From Alligator mississippiensis (Eukaryota > Chordata > Crocodylia > Alligatoridae), in the NCBI RefSeq assembly GCF_030867095.1, contig NC_081826.1:249778251-249842250 (forward strand): DNA of 64,000 nucleotides, read 5' to 3'. Shown here piece after piece: positions 31,631 through 43,711 of this stretch. Below the pieces are notes generated by a model. It was not told where the DNA came from. It made no database searches and saw nothing but the letters and a program-made list of their open reading frames with translations. A program made the position numbers and the translations under genes. Within the stretch, counting starts at the first letter, position 1. Each line of letters begins with the position of its first letter.

Positions 31631-34600
31631 TTGCGTGTGTCTGTCTGGTGCACACAGGTCCAGCATATCATGTCCCGTGGAAATGGATAGTCCAGGCGGG
31701 GCTGAGGAGTTTCCCTGCAGGCAGCTTGCCGTGAACCTTCACCTAAAAGTTTTCCTCACTGCAGTATTTCAGAGACTTCCTAATTCAGAGCCTGGCCCCT
31801 ACGCTTCCTGGAGCTGGAGCAGGCCCGGCTCCTCTTTGGGAAATGCTTAAAGGGAACTTAAAATACTGTTGTACCTTGATACTTGGAAACCACATGTATA
31901 ATTTTCTAATAAGGAAGTACGCAAAGGTAGAGGTCATGTTGTTGGCTAGACATGCTCATTGCAGCAGCGGGGTCTGTGATACAACTTTAACGCCAAAGCC
32001 TAATCAACTGGTGGTGCTTCTGGTGATATAGGTTAAAAAAAAAAATGTGATCATATATATTAGGGCCACAAGACCCTGTGTAGTTTTGTGTGACTTATGT
32101 TGAAGAATTTTGTGTGTAAAATTTTAGCTCTTTTGTGCTTGGTACTTTCTACCGTTTGTCCTTGTCTGCTTTGCAAATTACAAAAATTGGACAGTAAAAT
32201 GATTAAACTGTGTAGGAGACCACTGGAGGAATCTGAATTGAAAAATGGTGGTCTTAAGAGTCATTTTAGTTTTACTTTCTGTATGGCTTGTGTCATGAAG
32301 TTTTAGCAGAACTATTTTTGTTTTTAAAGCTGGCACTTTACAGTGTTCTCTCTTTCTCTTTGCTTCACTTTTTCTCCAGACTCCTGCACCAATAGGGCAC
32401 CTACTAATTTAAGATGCGGTATAAAATCCTTAACGCACTAAGTCAGGCCTGTCAAACTGAGCTGTCACCAAGTAATAACTACCCTCCTAAGTGAAGTTAT
32501 GGGGGGCCTGCTAGATGGTGCTGTTCGATTTAAATGCATTTCATCTCCCATTCATTATAACTACCAGCTGGAAATATGTATTGCTCATATATGGATTACT
32601 GCATGTATAACACTTTAGGTGGATCACTTTTAAACCACTGACTGAATGATTACTAAACAGTAGTTTTGTAGCTTTCAGTTATGGATGAACATAATTTAGA
32701 ATTCAGAAAGAGTTGGCTGCTGCTGTGGAATGTCATTATATGGGCTATCTTCCAGATTGTTTTGTACTGCATCTTCTAAAGTTTCTTACTAGAAACATCT
32801 TTGTCATCACTGCATTTCTTTTTTCTTCCCTAGTTCCATAATGTTTTGGTTTTGTCCTTCTTATGGGGTATTTCTAAAACAATTACAGTACCCTTCCCAG
32901 GGCAGACACCTGAATCTTTGGTTCTCTTTGAGAAACATCTTTCCAAGTTCTGTACAAAGTTGTGCTGATTTCAGAAGAAGGAAAATAATATGGATTTTTG
33001 ACTCAAGTGATGTAAAGTATTTTTTTAATCATAGGAATGCAGAATAATTATTATGTTTGAAATGTTGACCGCTGTTGTAAGATAAACTATTGAAACAAGA
33101 TGCATGCATGTGCTTAGGGTGTTTTGTAATGGAAACTTACAGCCGTTGAAGGTTTTCCTTCTACTGTACCCACTTTTTTTTAGTTGTTGATTGCTGTGAA
33201 GGGGTGGGGGTATGCGTGCATGCACATCACGCACTGAGTGATAGACACTTCTGTTTGGGAATGTTTGTAGAACACAGAATTATTTTATTATATATTCTGT
33301 CAGTTCAAATTGTTTTTACGTATCCAAGATGCAGTGTTAGTAACAAACCTAAATGCACCTGTAACAATTGGCTAATACAAACTATTGCTTAAATACACTA
33401 CTCAGTTTACATAGTTGGGTCTCATTGCACAGAATGTGGTTCTTGCCCAAGGAAATGAGTGCTGGTGACAGGAATTCTACACAAAGATAGAAGATTTTTG
33501 AAATATGGAAAAGGGGATATATACATTGTTCCTTTCTGCTCTTTTTGTTTTAATCAAGAGTTTAATGGATCTGTTATAGACAGATCCAGAGCAAGTGTTT
33601 TTCTAAAGAAATACGTGTATATATGCTACCATTAATTAACTTTTACTTAAAAAAAAGTTATTTTACGAAAAAATAGGTATATCTTACAGCTTCTTATATA
33701 TCATTTATGGTAGCCTTTGGCAAGTTCTCAATTGTGAAGATTACGAGAATTCTCTCTTGCATTCTCTCTTTGTCCCTCTTATCTGACCTCAGGGGCAAAT
33801 CATCCATTTTAAGTATCTTAATAGCAAATCTAAAGTGGACGAATAGAAATATTTCCTCTGAATTTAACTCCATACCAAACAGGTATAGCACAGTTAAGTA
33901 AAACACTAAAAAAGAGTAGTACAGTAGCTCTGAAGAACAAAGATTACAATGGGAAGACGAATAGAGACAAATCAGAGGACTTTTTTTTTTCCTTAGTGAA
34001 AGAGTAGTGACTTCATTCTAGGGTCAGGCCACTCCACTCAAATAATGGATGGGAAAGTTGTATTCAACAATAGCCCCTCTAACATTCGTGCTGTGCCAAC
34101 ACCAAATAAGGCTCATCCATGTTGTTAGAGGAAAAGGACCCACATTTTTCTTAACATCCACTTTTATCATCTGCTTGGGACAGGATATGTCTTCTTGATT
34201 CCCTTGTATGCCTCAAAGGTGGATTAATTCAGACTAGGAGCCTACACCTACTGCACTGAACGACAAAACTCCATAACTTGAATTTAGAGGGTGTTTAGTT
34301 CAGAATCTACAGCTGTGTCTTCTTTATATACCTTTACTTACAAACTATGCTTTTTTTCTGGATAACAGTAAACATTTGTAGATTTTGTTACATAAATATT
34401 GCCAAACAATAAAAAGGAACAACAATGTAATAGAGAACTTGGATAAAAGGGTAACATTATATCATAGGCAAAATTAGGTTCAGACGAAAAACTATTCAGT
34501 TCTCCAATGTATGCAAATAAATGTTTGTATTCCAGCAGTCCTCTTAACCAGGTCATCTCCAGAATACTTTCATCCTAGGGAACTCAGTGGGAGCTTTGGC

Positions 34601-36659
34601 AGAATAAAATGATCAGATGCCTGCTAATCAGAGGTACAAGCCTACAGTTGAGAAACTTAATCCAAAAGATGGAAGAGTCAAAATAAATTACCCTAAGGCT
34701 TGATTCAACACTAATTGAAGATAATTGTAAATTCTGTATTGACTTTAATTGTATGGGATCAACACCCTATTGAGGAGTCTAGTTCTTCTTCAGTCTCCAA
34801 GATGTAGAGGAGGTGGAACTGCTGTCCTTGATCTGCTCTTTTTTTGTATGAGCCTGGGTGGAAAGTGTCTTGTCAGTTTGATCCCTGCTAGCTTAGTGGC
34901 TTGCAGGAAGATGGGGATTTTTCTGTCTTTGTTCTCCCCTGAGTTTGATGGCTGCTAAGTTAGGGAGAAGGTGTTCTCTTCCCTGTTCTTCCTAACAGTG
35001 TCTGCCTTGGTTCAGAATCTTTTCTTGAGCATGTGCAGAAAAAAATGAATGCTGTTTTGGTTTTGACTTGTTTCTGTTTAATAACAGAGAAACTGACCAG
35101 TGCATTTGACTTGGCTGCTGTCTGTGGCAGAGGTTCTGGAGTTCATTGTTTATAAACTGGGGAGAACAGAATTGCATTGGTTCACATTAGAAAGGTTATC
35201 TTTGTAGCCTTATGGAAGGGAAGCTTAATTGTTTTTAAAAATTAAAGCTTAGATCCAGACAGAACTTACAGTTAGGACTGTCTCACTAAGAAAGACACAT
35301 TTCCTCATGACAAAGTCAATGAGTTTGTTTTTCAGACCATGATTTTAGGGTATCCTGATATTCAGTTCACCCGCATTTTTTCATTGTTCTGTTGTTCCAT
35401 TAGTACTTTTTATTTTTTGAGAGCCAGATTCAAAAGTCTGCTTCCCTTGGCTCAAGTCAACCTCAGATTGACTCACTGGCAGATTTTGGGTTCAGTCATT
35501 CATTAGCTGTTCATTCTAGAGCTCCTTATTTCACAAGCATTTGGAATGCATCCTGGGAAGTTGACATGGTAATGATTTCTGCCACCCTAAACTATTTTTA
35601 AGGCTGCAGAGGGCAGTTTTAAAATCTAAATATGACAGCAGAATTGGTAGGTTGATCTCAATAGTTGCAAAATCCAGATTTGAGGTTACATGCTAATTTA
35701 ATTCAGCAGGTTTGAGTGTTCAGTATGTGGGCACCGTGTAAAAAGAAACTGCTGGTCACAAGGTTACTGTTTTGGGAACCTAGGGATGTAGAACTTTTAC
35801 ATTTTTTATAAGGGGGCCACATATTGGAATGTTGTTGAAATAACAAACATCGTTCAATTGTTTGCTTTTAAATGTGCTGCACTGAGTCTGCTTTCAGAAA
35901 GAATATCAAGGGAAAGAGCATTTCAAACTATAAATTACTTTATCCCTATTATGCTATAAAAGTTGTACAGTGGGTATGGGGTCATAGACACATAAGCTCC
36001 CATCCAGCAAAGTACTAAAATACATGCATAACTAAATACATGAGTAGTCTTCTTGACTTCAACAAGACGAGTTGCTCACATAAAGTTAAGTATATGTTTA
36101 AGTGCATTTCCAGAACAGAAACCTGGTGCTGGGGAAGAGTGACAAATACTAAAGAATTTAGTATTCAATGCTTTGCTAAAATACCTTTTTAATTCTTTGT
36201 GCTGTGTCCCCTCCCTTCCTCCACAACCAGGCTCATCCTACAAAACATACTTTTTCTGTGTGACTGTCCCTGTGAAAGATGTGTGGTTTGTTCATTTTCA
36301 CTTTTAACTTAACTTTTAGCTTTTATCTTAAGCAAACTAATGCTGAGAGAGATGCTAAGAGGTTACTTCTGCTTCCATTGAAGCCAGTTGCAAATTTTCT
36401 GTTCACTTTAGCAAACATGATTTAATTCCAAAATACAGTAGGTATTTAAAACTTTTTGGAGGAAGTAGTAATCAACAGAAGCCAGAAGCCATTTTTTGGT
36501 ATGCATTAGCATTTATTTTTGCTTAATTATAGGTAGGTGATAGAATAGCCAGCTCTTACCCAACTCTTCCCTTTCCTTTTTTTTCACTTGCTTATAACTT
36601 TGCCAAACTTCAGCCACTTGGCCTGAAAGATATCATGGCAGATGTTTTCCTTGGGCTGA
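31631..36659 (+). other. Intronic DNA, nothing recognised
   Basis: About 5 kb of AT-rich intron with no exon-like frame, no RNA gene and no transposon termini that I can support. Confidence 0.55.
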
Positions 36660-36681
36660 TTTTTTTTTTTTTTTTTTTTTT
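36660..36681. repeat. Poly-T tract
   Basis: Twenty-two consecutive T residues. The CR1 fragment nearby is on the + strand, so this is not its tail. Confidence 0.95.
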
Positions 36682-36835
36682 GGAAGAAATTTTCAGTCAA
36701 AAGTTATTTCTAGTGTTGCAAAAGTTCTGTCAGCATTTTCTTTGGTAACCTCTTGTGTCCCATACTTTGGAAACAGGGACTTGAAATACCGCAGTGGGTA
36801 CTTTCAAGTCAGGGGTGTGCCTTCTGCTTAACAAC

Positions 36836-37064
36836 CCAAGGGAAGTTTAGGTTGGATATTAGGAAAAACTGTCTCACTAGGAGAGTGGTAAAGCACTGGA
36901 ATGGGTTACCTAGAGAGGTGGTGGAATCTCCATTCTTGAAGGTGTTTAAGGCCCAGCTCAATAAAGCCCTGGCTGGAGCGATCTAGTTGGGGATAGTCCT
37001 GCTTTGAGCAGGGGACTAGACCTCCTGAGGTCCCTTCAAATCCTAGCTTTCTGTGATTCTATGA
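36836..37064 (+). mobile_element. CR1 LINE 3'-end fragment
   Basis: About 230 bp of CR1 3' sequence: 'GGAAGTTTAGGTTGGATATT', 'GAGGTGGTGGAATCTCCATT', 'CTGCTTTGAGCAGGGGACTA' and 'CTCCTGAGGTCCCTTCAAAT', ending in 'TTTCTGTGATTCTATGA'. It is the same subfamily as the outer CR1 at 20.4-21.3 kb, 5'-truncated, with a small deletion near the 'GACTAGACC' junction. Confidence 0.9.
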
Positions 37065-38542
37065 AAATCTGCCCAAATTTGGCCTAGATACAAACATCTG
37101 AATATTCAGTTTTCACATGCTCAGTAGGCAGTTGTTACAGTTTAACAGATAAGATCCCAAATATTTCATCCTCAGTGAATATGCTTCGTCCCCTAACAGC
37201 TTCTATTTCTGACCAAATCACTGCTGACCCTTGCTGATGAGTATATGGCATTTTGCCACACCACCTGTATGTGGTAGATGGCATCCCCATTTAGCAGTCA
37301 AGCATGCTGCAGCTCAGGATTACCAGGGTAGTGCTGACCATTCTCTGTAATGACTGATCTGGGATGGAATGAGGCTAGCACTGGAATTGAAAGCAAGGAG
37401 CAGATTTGGATTAGGAGTTTGTGGTGGGGGGAAGGGCAAGGATAAAACTGGAACTGGCTGGATGAGGAGACTTCACTTGAGAGTCATGGATGGAAAAGAG
37501 GATCCAAAAATAGGTGGGTGCAGTGAAAACTGAAAACAGGATGAGGAGCGTACTTGCAGACACGATGACAAGATGAGGAAAATGGAGCTGGGAATCAAGT
37601 GGGGAGGGACATACCTGTCACAAGTAGCTGAGGGTAGTGCAGAACCTGGGCCACTGGGGGAATGGGTTGGAGGGTAAGGAGACACTAATGTTGAATGAGA
37701 AGCTCAGAGAATGGGAACTAGAACTGGGAAAAGAGCCAGTGAGGAATACTGGAGTTGGAAATCAAAGGCTGATTTGTTGGGGAAAGAATTGGGACTGGCT
37801 GGCAAAGGAGACTGGAAACTAGGAAGCAGAGTAGTCTCCCTTCCAGGAGAGACTGAGGTGAGGATGACTGAAATGCTGGGTTGAGAGGGGGCAACATCAA
37901 GACTTACTGGGCAAGGAGACTGGCATTAGAATCTGAAGTTGTGTGGGTGCCCCCATGCTAGGATCAGGCTCCAGGGCTCCCTGGTGCCTGTGCCTCTTCT
38001 TGGCCAGCCCCCACATGCTAGGATCAAGCCCTGTGCACTCTGGGGAGCCCTGTGCACCAGGTGACATAGCTTCAGGGGACAGATCTGGCTTGTAGGGCTG
38101 AGCAACCCTGGGTTAAAGCAAGAACTGACAGCAGCACAGTTTGGAGCATATAGGACAGAAGAGCTTTCTGAGCCTGGAAGGTCTCTGAATCCCATAATTC
38201 CTCTGCTGCCAGCAAATATATGTGAAATCTATGGGCCAAGTACTTCAGTCCTTTCTAGTGCTGGCCTTCACAGAGAATAAAAACCTCTTATTTCTATCAA
38301 TTATTTTGTTAGCTCAGGTAGTAAATGTGTAGGGGGTATTTAAAGGTTTCAGTCTTGTTGAAGACATATGTGGATGAATGCTGCATGTTGAAATTTCTGT
38401 GGTGTTTTTTAACTAAAGAATATATATGAAATTATGTCCAAAAACTGATGTTACAAGAATATTGGTGGAGTTTCAGAGTCCTGACTCAGTGGTTAGGAAA
38501 GGTCAGGTTTAAGGTCACTTGTACTTCATCACATGTGTATAC
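37065..38542 (+). other. Intronic DNA, nothing firmly recognised
   Basis: A G/A-rich stretch spans 37380-37900. At 37935-38110 two similar blocks ('CCCCATGCTAGGATCAGGCT' and 'CCCACATGCTAGGATCAAGC') look like a degenerate direct repeat inside an old transposon whose ends I cannot define. Confidence 0.4.
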
Positions 38543-38550
38543 ATTATGAG

Positions 38551-38956
38551 TAGGGATCTGCCCAAATTGTGGGGGTTCTTACCAATTTTTCTGTGTTGAT
38601 CATGGCCTATAGCTCGAATTCTGCAGTAATTTCAGAGTGGCCCTGTCATTCACCACTGATCGGTAGAGAGGCTGGGGGTGTGGGGGCAGCCACCATCTTG
38701 ACTGTTTGTTGCTCTTCATGTGGTCCCACCTCTCAGTGCTGATTGGTGGAGGAGGGATGATGGGGGGTAGGCACCATCTTGTCTGCTGCCCTTCATGTAG
38801 CCCCACCAGCTGGTGGCTTTTCCTCCCAGCAGCAAGGACCTTTGGCTCCCACTGGGGAGCCAGCATTTTATTTTTATTAAGGATTTTTTTGTTGTGAACA
38901 GCCCTAGATTTCAGTTTCCATGAAATCCGCAAAACTGCAACTTAAGTAGTTCCCTA
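38551..38956. mobile_element. hAT-like MITE with perfect 8-bp target duplication
   Basis: The 406-bp element is bounded by TAGGGATCTGCCCAAATTG and the inverse of its right end, TAGGGAACTACTTAAGTTG. ATTATGAG flanks it exactly on both sides (38543-38550 and 38957-38964), an 8-bp duplication typical of hAT insertions. Inside, a unit of about 100 bp containing 'CACCATCTTG...CTTCATGT' is present twice. No transposase frame is present, so it is non-autonomous. Confidence 0.85.
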
Positions 38957-38992
38957 ATTATGAGTCGGTATAATTACAACATCATATCCATT

Positions 38993-39010
38993 CCCCCCCC
39001 CCCCGCCCCC
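38993..39010. repeat. Poly-C tract, one interruption
   Basis: Twelve C residues, one G, then five C residues. Confidence 0.9.
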
Positions 39011-40577
39011 ATGAGTACACAGAATGGGCAGTGTGCACAAGTAATGAACAGCTATCTGGTATTTTGTTTTCCTCTCATCAGTCAATCAATGCGTGGTTTC
39101 ATGTCTTATTTACTTTACCCTATTCAAACCCTACTCTAAACCTTGCACTATTAATGTCTTTAAGGGTTTTCCTTTGGTGCTTATCACTTTAGTGTCTGAG
39201 TCTTTTTCAAAAATATTTATAAATTTACACAATGCCATTGTGAAGCAAAGGTGTGGAGTGATTTCCATTGTGCAGGTGGAGAATTTTGGCACAGGGATAT
39301 TAATGCCCACTTTGAGACACCTTCAGCCTGATTTTTAGGAGTACCATATAACATTTCACAGTTCTAAAGCACAACTCCTGTTGCCTTCAGTTGCAGCTAT
39401 GAGCATTCAGCACTTTTCCAGTCAGACCTCAAGGTATCAAGCTGGGTACATGGGGAAGGAAAAGCAGATGCTTATTGACCCCCTTTGAAAAGTTTGGTTT
39501 AAGCAACTTGGCTTGTATCCCATGGGATCTCTGTGGCAGAAATTGAGACAGAATCCAGTTTCCCAGGTTTGTACTGAACTGCCTTAACCCTGAGACTGTC
39601 CTTTCTTTTCCTGTAGAAAGACTGCCTCATTCTCCCCATCCCTTCCAACTTCTCTATTAAATAGCTTATGGTCTCTATAATTCATCCCCAGACCAGGGTG
39701 CAAAAAAGTATGTAATCATGTAATTAAAGATGGTATCTTAATGCATGTGCACAAGAGGGATAAATTAAGGTTGTGCAAACAGTGCATAAGTAATGGATCT
39801 GTTTGCTAATTTTGGAGTGCTTGACTATATAATACAGTAATGGACTTTTAACATAGCCTTAGTTTGATTTTCAGAAGTATAACAACAAAAGAGAAGAGGT
39901 AGGGAAATTGAAGTACATGCCAACACGCAAATATGTGATGATACTTAAATTATAAAATGCATATGCATTACTGTAATAAAGCATACTATATATTCCAAGA
40001 AAAAAAAATCTCATAATAAACCTGTACATTTGATTTCTTATTTTAATGAATGTTCTTAGGGATCCCATTCTTATTATATGTACGTATGTAAGGTTAGAAG
40101 ATTTTAGCCAGCATTATCTATAGGAAAGAAAACTACAGGGGGAATTACTGGCTTTCTCCTATTGCAATCTTCTCATCCTCTTCTGATGAGATGGTACAAC
40201 CCTTGGCATTGCTTTGGTCACTGACTTCAAGATGGTCCAGGTGTTGATAATAAATATACCTCTACAAGTATGCCATAAACTTGTGAATGTCTTGTACACT
40301 ACATTACTTGCAAGCTTGCTCTCCTTATACATGAGGGACTCTTGGAGCCTGCAGAAGACTTTTGGCATATAGCTGCATTCATTCTGGCACCATCCAGGCA
40401 AGTTAACAAGAGGTACAAAGTAGCTTCCAAAGGATATGAGTGCTTTATTGTCACCCTTTACCAGGGTAACTTTTAGTAGCTATAGTCTGAGTCAGGTCAG
40501 AGCAGTAGAGACCTCCCAAACCTACGCTCAGAATAAAATATCCAGGTGTGCTGTTTCTTATTAGTTTATCAAGATGC
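39011..40577 (+). other. Intronic DNA, nothing firmly recognised
   Basis: AT-rich and without transposon ends. The last 100 bp or so before the hAT-like element may be the 3' continuation of the ancient LINE seen at 41.44-41.8 kb. Confidence 0.4.
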
Positions 40578-40585
40578 TTCTAGAG

Positions 40586-41417
40586 CAGGGGTGGGCAGTT
40601 ATTTTGGCTGGAGGGCCACTTAATGTGTGTCAAGGGCCACATTCATCTCTGTCACTGCCACTTGTTCTGTCTGTCTGTCTGTCTGTCTGTCTCTTTCTCT
40701 CTCTCTGTCCCACTCTCTGTCTGTCTCTCTCCTCTCCTTCCTTCCCCTCCCTTTCCCTCTCACTCCTGTTTTCTCCCTCCCCCTTCCTCCAGAACCTGGC
40801 CGAAGCTGCAGTTCACTAAGAGCCCAGATGCTTGGTGGTGGACCCAGGCAGGAGCTGCTGCTGCACTGGGTGGTCTGTGGTGTCAGAACCTACTGGCACT
40901 ATCATGGCTGACGCCCACCTGGAAAGACAGCAGGTCCTGCCTGAGTCCACAGCTTAGTGTCAGGGTTCCTGGTGAACTGCAGGAGGGAAGGGGGGGGGAG
41001 GGAAGGAGAGAGAAACAGACAGAGAGAGAGAGAGATGCTATCACCTGCCTAGTACAGCAGCAGCTCCTGCCTGGGTCCACAGCTGATGCCGCTGGCAGAT
41101 TCTTAGTCCAGGCTCAGGCAGGGTCAGCTGCCTACGCCACAGGCAGATTCTGCATCTGGGCTCCTGAACCTTCTGTTGGCGTCCACAGCTGATGCCACCA
41201 CCTGTGTGCTGCAGCAGAAGCCCCAGGGGTCCGTAGTTAATGTCTGATGCTGCTGAGCAGAAGCGGGCCCACGCGCCCACCTAGCATCATACAGTGGCCA
41301 GAGCTGCTGGTTGCCCATGGCCCAGATCTAGTGAGCTGACAGCCATCCACCCACGGGCTGAATCAAATCATTTGGCAGGCCGGATCTGGCCCACAGGCTG
41401 TATTTTGCCCACCCCTG
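40586..41417 (+). mobile_element. Non-autonomous hAT-like transposon with perfect 8-bp target duplication
   Basis: The element is 832 bp and flanked by identical octamers TTCTAGAG (40578-40585 and 41418-41425), which fits the hAT preference for a central CTAG-like core. Its ends are CAGGGGTGGGCAGTTATTTT and, inverted, CAGGGGTGGGCAAAATACAG. These match the ends of the 9688-10985 element in opposite orientation. The interior has a (CTGT)n/(CT)n tract at 40674-40760 and a GA-rich tract near 41015-41036, partly self-complementary. No transposase is visible; apparent frames come from the simple repeats. Confidence 0.92.
40674..40760. repeat. (CTGT)n grading into (CT)n and CCTT-rich tract
   Basis: At least four CTGT units followed by TCTC and TCCC runs inside the hAT-like element. 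Confidence 0.88.
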
Positions 41418-41439
41418 TTCTAGAGTGATAATTCAATAA

Positions 41440-41800
41440 TTTATTCCAGAATCTTTACAAGAATTATAGGAAATGTGACTAGTTTATAATTCCCTGGGTC
41501 CTTATTTTTTCCTTTTATAAAGCTGGCTCTGTGTTTGCTCTTCTCTATTCCTCTGGGATTTCCCTGATCCTCTGAGTTCTTGTAGATAACCTCTAGTGGT
41601 TAAAAGACTGCTTTGGTTAGTTTTTTTAAAGTACTCTGAGGGGAAATTCATCAAGTCCTGTTGATTTCAGTACATGTAACATTTTTAAATGTGTTCTTTC
41701 TTATTTTGGCCTGTGCTCCTTCCTAAAATTAATTGCATTAACTATCTGATCTCATTTAACCCTTGTTTCGCAAAGGCTGGTGCAAAAAACATTGAAAACT
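41440..41800 (-). mobile_element. Ancient CR1/L3-like LINE fragment (ORF2, start of RT domain)
   Basis: The minus strand near 41631-41669 encodes KSTGLDEFPLRVL, equivalent to the KSAGLDELHPRVL segment of the younger CR1 copy. The order of surrounding blocks ('ATTCCAGAATCTTTACAAG', 'TTTATAATTCCCTGGGTCCT', 'CTCTGGGATTTCCCTGAT') follows the CR1/L3 ORF2 in reverse. It has many frameshifts. The hAT-like element inserted immediately beside or within it, so the LINE is older. Confidence 0.75.
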
Positions 41801-42207
41801 ATTATCCATTATTCATTCCCTACTGTGAAATAATGGATCTGTATTTTTCTAGAGTACCTAAAAGAGCCTGCCATAATCAGTTTGAAGGCAACTTCATGGT
41901 ATCCAGTGTAAATGAACAATGTTGGTTAAGCAAATCCATGCTGTGGAAGACCTTTTTATGTTCCAGCTGATCTGGCTTCAAATAGGTGGCTTCATTTATA
42001 TCTTGGGATTTCTACTCTAAATTTCATCCAGACATATCAGCATATAATTGGTAAATAACTTTTCAGGTTAGATGAGAATAACTTTGCTGGGCTTTTGTCA
42101 CTTTCTATCTGTTTTTGAGAAGCATTTGTATTGAAGATCCATTCAGAAATCTTTTTATTCTAGAAAGCCTGCCTTTCAGCTCTAAATGTTAATGTTTATT
42201 CATTATA

Positions 42208-42500
42208 CCATATTTTCTCGCATATAGTGCATCCCAGAATATAATATGTACCTCATTTTTGAAAGGCAGAATGAAGGGAAAAATCTTTCTTTGTAGTAAG
42301 TAACTGAGTAGCAGCAGCTAGGGAGCAGAGCCTGCTCATTGTTTGCATCCTGAGAGTCATGCAGATTTTACTTTCACTTTTCCTGTAACTGGCAGAAACT
42401 ACTCTTACTGTATTTCTCACATATAATTTCTCACTGCTGAAATTTCACGCAGTTTTTGGTGCAGGGGGCCGCACGTTGTATGCAAGAAAATAAAATATAG
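42208..42500. mobile_element. Tc/mariner-like MITE
   Basis: The ends CCATATTTTCTCGCATATAG and, inverted, CTATATTTTATTTTCTTGCA form imperfect terminal repeats, and the element is flanked by TA on both sides (42206-42207 and 42501-42502), as expected for Tc/mariner insertions. The interior block 'GTAACTGAGTAGCAGCAGCT' recurs in the copy at 53.2 kb. It is 293 bp and non-coding. Confidence 0.65.
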
Positions 42501-43447
42501 TAACTATACCATAGTTTTGGTGCTATATATCTGCAATCTGTGTTTCCTCAGGATAACATCATATTTAAATCAAAGAAAAGAAAAACTCAAGTAGGTTTTG
42601 GAACATAAAACAGGGATAGTAGATTGATCTTTCATTTCTTGGTGTCAGTAGAGTAATGAAGGGAGTAGGGCTGATCTGTAGGCCAGTGCTGAACCAGCAG
42701 TCGGGGTGGAGCAACACAAAAATAGAAGCAGATGTGCTACCAGACCCACCATTGGTACACCACTGCCAACACAGCCATTGATGCTGCCCTGTGTACATCT
42801 GTTTCCTAGGGCGCTCAGGTTTTCAGTTATACCTCTGCCCTGTGCTCCCAAATTTGTACCTTCTAGCTTGGTTATTCTTCAAACTTAATTTTTTGTGACT
42901 CCTCCTCTCAGTCTTTTCTTCTGGCCTTTACTCTCTGCATCAGGAATGACATTTGCCTGCCAAGTGTCTTCTCCCCTCATCAAATTTCTCATCAAAACTC
43001 AGTACTTTCAACTTGTGTTGCTCCACTGACATCTACTCCAGTGCCACCTACTTCTTTCCTATTGCCATTCTTGGTGTCAGTTTGAAAAAAAACAGAACCT
43101 TGTAGATTCATTTATAATACTAATGTTTTACTTATCCTTCCTTTCTTGTGTTTAGTATCTTCAGTTTCTATGTTTTTTAACACAGAAGAGCTTAAAATTT
43201 TGGGGCACACAATAAAGCATTTTTTAAACATTGGAACCACCTGTGAAAGAACATTAAAAGATGCTAATCCAGAGGCTGGAATATGTACTGTAAATTTAGA
43301 TGTTTTGTAATTATGAAGTTATAGTTGGTGTTTGGGGCTTAGAGGTTTAATATTCAGCCAGAATTAGGTTAACTTAGGAAGACTTTTTAGGTGGGAGTTA
43401 ATGCAGCCTAAAACTCTTGTGAGGATTGCCTGAGTTCAAATTTGAGC
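42501..43447 (+). other. Intronic DNA, nothing recognised
   Basis: No exon-like frame, RNA gene or transposon boundary seen in this 0.9 kb. Confidence 0.5.
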
Positions 43448-43455
43448 CCCTAGCA

Positions 43456-43703
43456 CAGTGGTTCCCAACTTTTTTTTTATACTGCGGATCATCATGAGAG
43501 TAGAACAGGGCATATGGAGCCAGCTGCCTCCCTTCTGGGGCTGCTCCACCACCCAGCTTTAACCCCACATGTGACTGCTGGCGGTGGAAGCCCCTCGCCC
43601 AGGCGGAGAGATGAGGGTCCAAGCAGGGGCCTTATGCCATGACCTGGCAGCCACCCCTTCACGGCCTGGTACTGGGCTGTGGCCCGGTGACTGGGAACCT
43701 CTG
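43456..43703. mobile_element. Short hAT-like MITE with 8-bp target duplication
   Basis: The 248-bp element starts CAGTGGTTCCCAACTTTTTT and its inverted right end is CAGAGGTTCCCAGTCACCGG, the classical 'CAGTGGTTCCCA' terminus of a hAT group. Flanks CCCTAGCA (43448-43455) and CCCTAGCC (43704-43711) match at 7 of 8 bases. Non-coding. Confidence 0.85.
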
Positions 43704-43711
43704 CCCTAGCC

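Noticed and set aside
30500..31666. Very long antisense open frames (up to 388 codons) across the CpG island
   Set aside because: Rich in P, A, R and G in several overlapping frames on both strands; explained by GC-rich sequence lacking stop codons. SSBP2 exon 1 accounts for the locus.
40623..41192. 189-codon serine/leucine-rich frame
   Set aside because: Begins in the (CTGT)n/(CT)n simple repeat within the hAT-like element.
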